Below the pieces are notes generated by a model. It had not been told where the DNA came from. It did no database searches and was given only the letters and a program-made list of their open reading frames with translations. Made by a program: the position numbers and the translations under genes. A stretch of 64,000 nt of DNA from Salvia splendens (taxonomy: Eukaryota > Streptophyta > Magnoliopsida > Lamiales > Lamiaceae): the NCBI RefSeq assembly GCF_004379255.2, contig NC_056046.1:12276001-12340000 (forward strand), in the 5' to 3' direction. Of this stretch, positions 56,436 through 64,000 are shown one piece after another (the stretch's first letter is position 1; each line of letters begins with the position of its first letter).

Positions 56436-58577
56436 TTATGTTTTAACTCGTTCATAGAACAATAGGTAAGCTGCAGATGTCTTGATCTCAGACTCACTCA
56501 CTGCTGACACATGAGAATCATCAAAATGATACCACTTGTTTTCCCCATCAATTAACTGCAACTAGGTATATTAAATCTGAGTTTAGTCACGAAGTAAGAA
56601 GTTCATAATGTGAAGCAAATACAATCATTGCAATGTTAAAGATGCACCAAAAACCCACACAAACAGAAGAGTTCCAATTCTTGGATTTCAATGGAAGAAC
56701 ATATGTTATACTAAAACTAGACTGACGAATGATGATTACAATCATGTTAATTAGTTGAGCATATTGAATCCAGATTAAGCAGAATAATGTCCACCACCAA
56801 GGCCACCATACTGGTTGCTAATAGCATATAGTTTATACATATGTCTCCCATCGTTACTCTTCACATATTTGCTTAAATCAAGGTTGTGGATGGGAAAATC
56901 AATAGTCGTGTCAAGTTTGTTTTTCAGCCATTTACTGTACGAGAACCGTTTCAAGTGAATGACAAGTATATCCGGCAACCTCCACAAATCTAATTTTTTG
57001 CTAGCTTGTCTATGTTCCTTGCATTGAGGGCAATACCTGCATCCAAGTTTAAGCCGGTAAGAAAAGCCAACAGACCCAAAAATACAATAAAAAATACAGT
57101 GACTTCAGTAATTACATACCACATATCATCAGGACCTAGAGGTTCCTCTTTCAGAAATGCATCTAAGCAAGAAAATAGAGAGACAGCCTCTTGCTTGCGT
57201 TTGTTCGCGAAAATTTGAGATTTGTTTAGCTAGCACTATAAATCTCATGTTCTTTTTCAGTCCATTCAACTAAGAATTTTGCCAAACGACTAGGTCTTAT
57301 GGGTGTATTCTTCATTATAGGCCTCCAGCTGTAACAATTATCTTCAGTGATGCAAAGCTGAAATGTGAAGTCCTTACTGGGCATTTCCTCTCCCTCTACC
57401 TCCCCTGTTGATTGAAATTCTGGTCCTAATTGGTCGGTGCATGTGTTACCGGAGAAGGAGCCATTCTCTCTGCTATAGTCCATACTTGTTGAAGTATAAA
57501 ATTCTTTTCTTCTCAAAGGAGAAAGCATTCTTTTAACTGCAAGATAAATATCAGCTCCGGATTGTGGATCTTCCAAGTCTGTCACTAATGGCGTCAAGAA
57601 CAGCTTACTGTCGCTGAAGAAAATATCCATTAAGAGATGATTGAAGGTGAAACCAACGAATCAAATGTATCAAGTAGCAACCAGATGTATGTTTGACAGA
57701 AAAGGGTTTTCAATGGAAAGGATAGAATGCTTTTCACAATGACATTACAGTTATTCTATTACTTTCTATAATACTCCACGACTGAATTTAGAGCTAAAAC
57801 CACCATCATAGTGTTTCCAAGTGGCTCTCTTCACCCCCACACAAGTAGAATTACTAAACCACTTTAATAACTAGTTTATCAAAAAAAGCAAGTAAATTGA
57901 ATTTAAGATGAATGGTTTTATATGCTTATTGTAAGACAAGTCTGCACTAGTTTTATTCAAAAACATCTAGATAGTATAGCACTGAGTGTTAGTGTAGCAC
58001 AGAGTAAAAGAGATAGTTCCTCATCAATTTCACCACACAAGCCTGTGAGATGCCTGCATTAAAGGAACTCACTTGTCCTGGTATCGATGATGTATCTCTA
58101 ATCTTGTCAAATCAGCATCCCTCTTTGGAAGTCTGTAGGCTACTATGTGCTCATCATCTTTAATTCCAGCCAATGGTTCTGATGGACTTTCCAAGTATCG
58201 ATATATCCGATTTTCAAAGACCTACAGGACAAAAGTCAAATTCTGCCTTCAGATAAGCTGGCATGACTCGACTATGTAAAAGCCCTAACATGAGAGACAA
58301 GAACTGCATATATATTTACCTCGGCAAGGAGCAAGTATTCATCACTATGTAAGCCGCATGCAATACCTAACGCCTGGATAAGATCTTTGCAGTTTCCTTC
58401 CTTCAGAACATTAACAGTGAATGACATAGGAAGGCTACTACCATCACCATATATCACCGTTACAGTCATAGATCGAGTAGCTATTGAAGGAAGAGGCAAT
58501 GATAGGTACATGAAAGGATCAAATGTTATAGATATCTTGTCACAAACTGGGCAAACCAGCGTTGATTTGTATTGTCC
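56436..58577 (-). pseudogene. Ubiquitin-specific protease (UBP5/8-11 type), 3' half only, with lesions
   Basis: Exons on the minus strand: 58577-58320 ([19 protein letters not shown] ... LLLAE), 58221-58073 (VFENRIYRYLESP ... DDEHIVAYRLP), 57613-57226, about 57200-57120 (KQEAVSLFSCLDAF, DDMW), 57036-56775 ([49 protein letters not shown]), 56555-56436 ([20 protein letters not shown] to KT*). The catalytic His lies in GGGHYSA; the Cys box would be upstream, outside or lost. Lesions: exon 57613-57226 runs into a TAA and a different frame before KQEAVSLF, and HYSA is followed by TAA where the family continues and no GT donor is present. The 5' side is cut at 58577, where a splice-acceptor-like ATTAG adjoins the satellite repeat. 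Deubiquitination function is unlikely from this copy. Confidence 0.8.
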
Positions 58578-58585
58578 CTAATCCC

Positions 58586-58970
58586 TATCAACTCAGAGTA
58601 TCATTCTATCCGGAAAAACTATCATTCTATGCAATAAACCTAACATATATCATTTTATCATTTTACGTGATATTTGGCGAAATTCAGAAATTAAATGAGA
58701 GAAATGACATACTATTATTTTATCAACTCAGAGTATCATTCTATCCGGCAAAACTATCATTCTATGCAATAAACCTAACATATATCATTTTATCATTTTA
58801 CGTGATATTTGGCGAAATTCAGAAATTAAATGAGGGAATGACATATTTACCCCCGCGCTTTTTTTTATGAAGTAAATCTAAGTTTGAATCTGAACCATAA
58901 GAATAGAAAATATGTGTGGTCCAGATTTGGTTATAGGGTTATTACGTGATTTGAGGGTTATTATATGATC

Positions 58971-59037
<67 letters not shown>

Positions 59038-59875
59038 ATGTATTTATTTCCTTTTTGTATCTTTTGTTCTTTGTTCTTTTTGATCTCAGCCCCACGATTT
59101 TGTCATCCGACGGTTAGATTGGTGCCACGTGTCATTTAATAATGCAGATTTTCAGTTGAATAATGCACACCGACTAATAATGCACCATTATAGTGTAATA
59201 ATGCAGATTTTCAGTTGAATAATGCACACCGACTAATAATGTATCATTATAATATAATAATGCAGATCATCTGGACCGTTGATGAATGAGATCTAACGGC
59301 CCATATTAAGAAGGATGAATATGTGCATTATAATGATAACCCCAATTTCCGTAATAACCCTATAACTAAATCTGGACCACACATTTTTAAAATCACGTGA
59401 TCTAGATTCAAACTTAGCTTTCCTTCATAAAAAAGGCGCAGAGGGTAAATATGTCATTTCGCTTATTTAATTTCTGAATTTCGCTCATGATAAAATTTAC
59501 GTATCCAAATTTCGCTCATTTAAATACGTAAAATCTTATTTCCCATGATATACAGATGTATGAGGTTCAGTTACACGTATGTATGAGGTTCAGTTGTACG
59601 TAAAATCTTATTTCCCGTGATATACAAATTTCGCTCATTTAAATACGTAAAATCTTATTTAATTATCATTTTATCAATCAAAAGTATCATTTTATCAACT
59701 CAGAGTATCATTCTATCCGGCAAAACTATCATTCTATGCAATAAACCTAACATATATCATTTTATCATTTTATCAGTCAGTCAAAAGTATCATTTTATCA
59801 ACTCAGAGTATCATTCTATTCTGCAAAACTATCATTCAATGCAATAAACCTAACATATATCAGCTTAAAGTAATA
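58586..59875. repeat. Fold-back repeat with satellite units at both sides
   Basis: Two 103-bp-type satellite units (from 58586 and about 58717) lead into an arm (58667-58975), a long (TA)n, a core with six to seven AATAATGCA motifs (59145-59265), and the inverted arm (59331-59505). More satellite units in the original orientation follow (59665-59870). The arms match by block order: TGTGGTCCAGATTTGG, TTATAGGGTTATTACG and GAAATTCAGAAATTAAAT. No coding capacity. It abuts the UBP remnant and is a sister of 1-1378. Confidence 0.8.
58974..59033. repeat. (TA)n microsatellite
   Basis: About 30 TA units in the loop of the fold-back repeat. Confidence 0.95.
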
Positions 59876-59880
59876 ATATT

Positions 59881-59897
59881 CCCCGGCAACGGCGCCA
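59881..59897 (-). other. Primer-binding site of a minus-strand gypsy element
   Basis: TGGCGCCGTTGCCGGGG on the minus strand, seven bases after the LTR end; the interior that should follow is cut off by the satellite repeat. Confidence 0.8.
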
Positions 59898-59903
59898 AAA
59901 ACT

Positions 59904-61238
59904 TGATGCACTATTTATTAGCACTAAAAATACCTGCAAGCATACAGGGTAGATCTAGTATAGCTAAAGGTCAGTACCGGATATCGAACACAGAGAATAA
60001 GATTACAACTGACTACCATATACTAAGAGTCATATACTATCTATAGACACGTGATTTTTGGGTTGATTAATTAAACTAGACTGAAAGAAATAAACAAAAA
60101 AATGGAAAACATAAAAAGAAATAATACAAAGCAGGCTTAAGAATGTAGAATTTTAGGATCCAAAAACACAATCGACTTCCTTGAATTACGATCTCCAAAG
60201 CTATTAAGTCGATCACAATTATAGATTAAACCCCCTCCCGAGGTGAGAAACCTGTAGATTAGGTGATAGGATTGAAGTCCCATTCTAACCCTTAAACCCC
60301 TAACTCCTAAAAGCATATAAGATCAAAGACCTCACTCAAAACCTCAACTCTCCTGAGTTCTATTGAATTAAGGTGTGAATTATCCATTTTTCCAAGTCAA
60401 TTATTTCGTCTCTCGAGTACTCTAATCAACTCTGACATGTATTCAAGAGATAGCTAATAAATTGAACATAGAAAACACCAGATAAATCAAATAACTGCAA
60501 GAGCTAACAAGGAAAATCAATCGAATATCTATACCAAAAATTCTACAAAAGATGTTCTACTCATAGACAAGTAAAAACTACAATTAAAGTACGAGACATG
60601 AAAGAAATTGATAAAACCCAAGGTTGAATCTTCAATCTTCAGTCTTCTCTTACCTGGATTTGCAGAGCTCCGCTCCAATGGAAGATGGATGAATTATGAG
60701 TGTATTATGAAATGGAAAGAGGTGTAGAGAAGGAGAAGGATTGGAGACTCTGAGATAAATATTATGAATTAGGTTCAGAGGTATTTATAGGTTGGAAAAG
60801 GGTTTATTTTTGATAAATTTCGTGCCCTACAAGAAATAGGAGAGATTTGGCTTCACAATATAATAATTTCTTTTCTTCCGTGAATTTCCGCCAGATTTTG
60901 ACTGCACTGCGCGATGTTTGTAAAATGACCATAACTTTCTCCACATAACTCCGATTTAGATGTTTAAGGTATCCACACGAAGCTCTTTCGAAGACGAAGA
61001 GACTGGTATCTAGTAGGCACTGATTAGACTTCAAAATCACTTCCAGAATGGGCTCGAACAGAGGCTGCTGCACTTTGGCCTTTTTTCACCTTTTTCTATC
61101 TTTTTCTATCATTTATCAACAAACAAGTCAAAAATACCAAATGTATAACATATGCAATTTAAGAACATAATTTTCATGATTGACATTTAAAACAAGTCAA
61201 ATCTAGTCTTTAAAAACATGCAAAATCTGTGTTTGTCA
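59904..61238 (-). mobile_element. Single LTR of a gypsy element, with primer-binding site
   Basis: Read on the minus strand it starts TGACAAACACAG and ends TAGTGCATCA, followed by the primer-binding site. The AAAGGTCAGTACCGGATATC region and the CTTTCTCCACATAACTCCGA-like block are of the type found in Athila/Tat LTRs. No second LTR or coding part remains in the window. Its 5' border lies within LINE sequence. Confidence 0.65.
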
Positions 61239-61565
61239 GGACCATCTAAAGTCGGAACCCAACGATGGTTCCAGAATTTGACAGATCAGCCCGTCCCTAG
61301 AGACCATATCAGCCTATCATACATCATCGCCCAAGATTTACATATTAATCTCCAAAACGGTGTGCAAGCAACAACTATGTTTGGATGAAAATCATTCGAG
61401 GGATCGAATTTATACTTAGCACATAGCAATCTTCCTCACATAGAAGTCGAATCCTTGAAAATCGCCCAACATGCTTTCATCCCAAAGGCGAGATTGACTA
61501 GCTGGAGCTTTCGCAAGCTTAGTCCACCCTCCAACTTGGGTCGGGTAATTTTACTCTGTGACACC
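61239..61565 (-). pseudogene. LINE reverse transcriptase C-terminal fragment
   Basis: Minus-strand translation gives RPKLEGGLSLRKLQLVNLAF, GMKACWAIFKDSTS, LLCAKYKFDP, then YDRLIWSLGTG, SVKFWNHRWVP, with stops between. This is the region after the RT core in plant L1-type LINEs (GGLGLR...N.A...K..W; W.LG.G..V.FW...W). Broken and truncated. Confidence 0.75.
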
Positions 61566-61856
61566 TTACTCATCCTTTGCTTTTCCAATTTGTAATTAAA
61601 TAGTGCGCGTGTGTTACGCTAGAGAAATCGATTGTTTGATAAACTCAATAATGAATAAATTAAATAAAATGTTAATAAAGGTGCCCAAACCAAGACATGC
61701 TTACCACAGTAAACCAAGTCTAGTGTTCCATTTATACAAATCTAATATTGGGTTCATGGTGACATGGATCATAATTCCCTAAAGAAACCAACAATATCAA
61801 ATTTATATTGCGTAAAGTTAAAGTTTAACACTTTGAACCTAAGCAAAACAAGATGT

Positions 61857-61961
61857 CCTAAGCCGTGTAGAGCTGCTCACTAACGATTTCTTTAACCTGA
61901 TAGTTGCACTTGATGATAGGTAAATTTGCAGTAGCCTAAGCCGTGTAGAGTTGCTCACTAA
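61857..61961. repeat. Short direct repeat CCTAAGCCGTGTAGAG
   Basis: CCTAAGCCGTGTAGAG.TGCTCACTAA occurs near 61858 and again near 61935, 77 bp apart. Confidence 0.8.
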
Positions 61962-62057
61962 GCAGTGTCAATTATGCTGAAGTCTTACTGGACCTCATCT
62001 GAACTAGCTGAGACCTCACCGCCAACTCCAGATGTCCCACCACCCTGTATTTCTTCT

Positions 62058-62531
62058 TCACTGAATAAGAAAATGATTCACTTTCGTCATCACTAACAAA
62101 GCCAGCTCTTCGCCGCCCCTGACAATACGTCTTTCCTGTAAAGCAAGTTGCCTGCGTTTTCTTGCTTTCCGCTTTCTTGGATGGGATTCAAAACTCTTAC
62201 TCCCAGCATCCTTTGAATCTTTTACTCTATGATCTTCATTATCCTCTGATTCAATGCTCAGGGAATCAGCATCAAGTTTGCGTTGTTTTCTACTCCCATT
62301 AGTCTGAAATAGAAAGAACTCAAATTTAGTTAATGTGGTTATGCACATCCTAACGTAGAAGTAATGCTTAAAGACAATATCGACTTCAAAATCTCCAGAA
62401 TTGTATTTACTTTTTTTTCATAGAAAATAGTCAAATATCCAAAACAGTGATAACATTAATGCACGCCCGAAACACACACCAGACACTCTGAACTCTTCAA
62501 GGCTGCCCTCCTCTAAAGATTCTGGTAGATC
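62058..62531 (-). CDS. Two exons of an unrecognised, probably nuclear protein (3' part)
   Basis: Exon 62531-62478 (DLPESLEEGSLEEFRVSG, phase 0) begins after ATTTTAG. The next exon begins at 62303 after TTTCTATTTCAG and encodes TNGSRKQRKLDADSLSIE, SEDNEDHRVKD and KRKARKRRQLALQERRIV, then a stop at 62058. Downstream, another frame gives GRRRAGFVSDDESESFSYS, so either a frameshift or another intron may occur near 62125. Strongly basic and acidic patches suggest a nuclear protein. I cannot name the family; the 5' part lies beyond 62.5 kb or has been displaced by the LTR at 62567. Confidence 0.45.
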
Positions 62532-62566
62532 CTAAAATTTCCCTACTTCTTTTAAGCCACAGACAC

Positions 62567-64000
62567 TGATAAGGCTCGTTTCATGCATTGGTTTTGGGTG
62601 ATATTACATGCTTTTTGCGGGAGATAATGCGCAAATTTGAGCTTAAATGTGCAGATATTTGATGGGTCAAGTAGATGCTGCAAATTGACCGAGCAGATGC
62701 AAAATGAGTAGAAAAGGAGTAAAAATTGTCAAAAATCCGCTAGATCGAGGAGAATTATCAGGAGAGCAGGTGCGTGAAAAATCTGCCGGACCTAGGAACG
62801 CACACAAATTACCCGGTGCAGGGAAAATGGAGCAGAAAAAGTGAAGAAATGAGCAGTTTTAAAAGTTCATATTTTAAGGGTACAAACGTCAAATCATGAA
62901 CAGCATACCCTAGGGATTTGAGCTTGAAGCCTCCCTATATAAAGGGACCAACATGAATGAAGAAGGTAGCGCTTAACGCTACCATTTTCGTAGTTTAGGT
63001 AGGAAACTCTCATAGGCGCTTAACGCCACCGCTTTCTTAGCTTAGTTTAGTTTAGTTGCTGATTTCTTAGCTTAGTTCAATGGTTTCGACGGGAGAATTG
63101 ACGACTCCGACGTTGGATCCTTGCTTTCTTTACCGCTTTTGAGATGATGTAGTTAGATCTCGAGTTTCATCGGAGGAATTGACGACTCCGCCGTTGGATC
63201 TCGACTTATTTCCAGTTTTATGAAGCTTTTGGTGTTTATTTTCATATTGATGATGCTATTTACTCATGTTTCTTGGATGTTTTTCGCAATTGGTGGCTTA
63301 GATGTTTAGATTCATGATGTTTACATGATTTTCAGTAGTTTAGAGGTTGAGATCTAGTTATTCATGTGCTCGATTTATGAGATCTATTAGTTTAGGTTAT
63401 GCATGCAAGGTTAATCTGTGTTTATTCCACTTTCTGCTTGACACAGGAGAGTAGATCTGGCAGTTCTAGCTTGAATTTTGTGTTTACGTCTCGTTTTGAA
63501 GCATGCTCTGTTTTATTTCGCCAATAGTGTTGAAGCTTTGTTCCATGCTCTGTTTTTACTTGGTTGTTTGGAGAAGATGAAGTAAGAGGTTGTTAGAAAT
63601 CAGATCTGCTTTTTGCTTTTGCTTTTTTGCTTTTCACAGTTTCTGCCAGCCCCAGCCAGTTTAGGAAAAATGGTCCCCACTTGCTTTTGCATCTTTGTCT
63701 GCCTATTTTGGGAAGTTTCAGCATGTTCCTTCAATCATAGGTGTTCTAGTTAGTTTAACTCCAGTTTACAAGTTGCCATGAGCTTGGTTGTCATGCAAGT
63801 GTTCGTACTTTTCCCATCCGCTAGGTCAGGTAAATAGTTCCAGTTTAATTCCGCCAGGTCAAGTAGATTAGAGTCTTAACCCACTTAATGAATACGTGGC
63901 AGTGTTAAGGACCTAAATCCCTAACGTTCGGTAGAACGGAGAACAACTATGAAGAGATAAATCCGGCGCTCGTGAGGGTCGGCGGAGGAAGAATCTGGGT
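62567..64000 (+). mobile_element. LTR of a large gypsy element, running off the window
   Basis: Starts TGATAAGGCTCGTTTCATGC, in the style of Athila/Tat LTRs. It contains a TATATAAA box at 62936-62943, two palindromic AGCGCTTAACGCT / GGCGCTTAACGCC blocks (near 62967 and 63016) and a twice-repeated GAATTGACGACTCCG (63096, 63178). The 3' end and element interior are outside the window. Confidence 0.6.
62936..62943 (+). promoter_or_regulatory. TATA box in the terminal LTR
   Basis: TATATAAA followed by GGGACC about 370 bp into the LTR; fits the U3 promoter position. Confidence 0.5.

Overview
This window is nuclear DNA of a flowering plant. It has GT-AG introns, AT-rich intergenic DNA, plant-specific gene families (a START-domain lipid-transfer protein, a GPI-type GH17 beta-1,3-glucanase, a plant UBP-type ubiquitin protease) and dense nests of plant transposons. 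A eudicot, possibly an asterid such as Lamiales, is my guess from the style of the repeats; nothing decisive is present.

Layout. 1-2.2 kb: TATCATTYTATC tandem array, one arm of a fold-back repeat, and a short hAT element with an 8-bp target duplication. 4.8-8.1 kb (+): six-exon START-domain gene with a hAT element in intron 4. 8.9-9.1 kb (-): small gene with a C-terminal FDGL...ETL motif. 9.4-14.6 kb (-): complete but decayed Ty1/copia element, TSD CCATT. 17.3-17.9 kb (+): second small gene with the same C-terminal motif. 18.0-24.7 kb (+): young Ty3/gypsy element (TSD CTTGC) with an intact gag, almost no pol, and a four-exon gene on the opposite strand. 25.3-35 kb: transposon graveyard with a GGAACCG-rich hAT-like element, two solo LTRs, Mutator-type, Harbinger-type and Stowaway MITEs. 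35.4-46.9 kb: probable old LTR holding an 8.3-kb Mutator-like element (MULE, 36464-44767) with ~310-bp terminal inverted repeats and a 10-bp target duplication. 47.4-51.1 kb: hAT element with a broken BED-finger transposase. 52.2-54.7 kb (+): GH17 glucanase gene, with a Harbinger MITE ending 78 bp before its ATG. 56.4-58.6 kb (-): 3' half of a UBP gene with several lesions. 58.6-59.9 kb: fold-back repeat and satellite related to the first kilobase. 59.9-64 kb: LTR fragment with primer-binding site, LINE remnant, two exons of an unrecognised gene, and the start of another LTR running off the window.

The most interesting unit is the MULE. It carries two convergent genes: a 1002-codon Mutator transposase (DDE core, SWIM finger, CCHC knuckle) and, on the other strand, a four-exon gene for a plant mobile domain (PMD) protein. 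The two unrelated proteins end in the same ~95-125-residue tail (Arg-Met-Asp-Thr-Gln...GKGIRS...RRD). Between their 3' ends lies an array of ten 17-18-bp interrupted palindromes (CGCC-N9-GGCG) at ~31-bp spacing. The same palindrome recurs at ~33-bp spacing in both terminal inverted repeats. The PMD frame carries an early TGA, so this copy may be only partly functional.

The host genes are separate single units and do not form a pathway. Most of the other structure is explained by insertion of mobile elements into introns, UTR-like sequence, promoters and each other.
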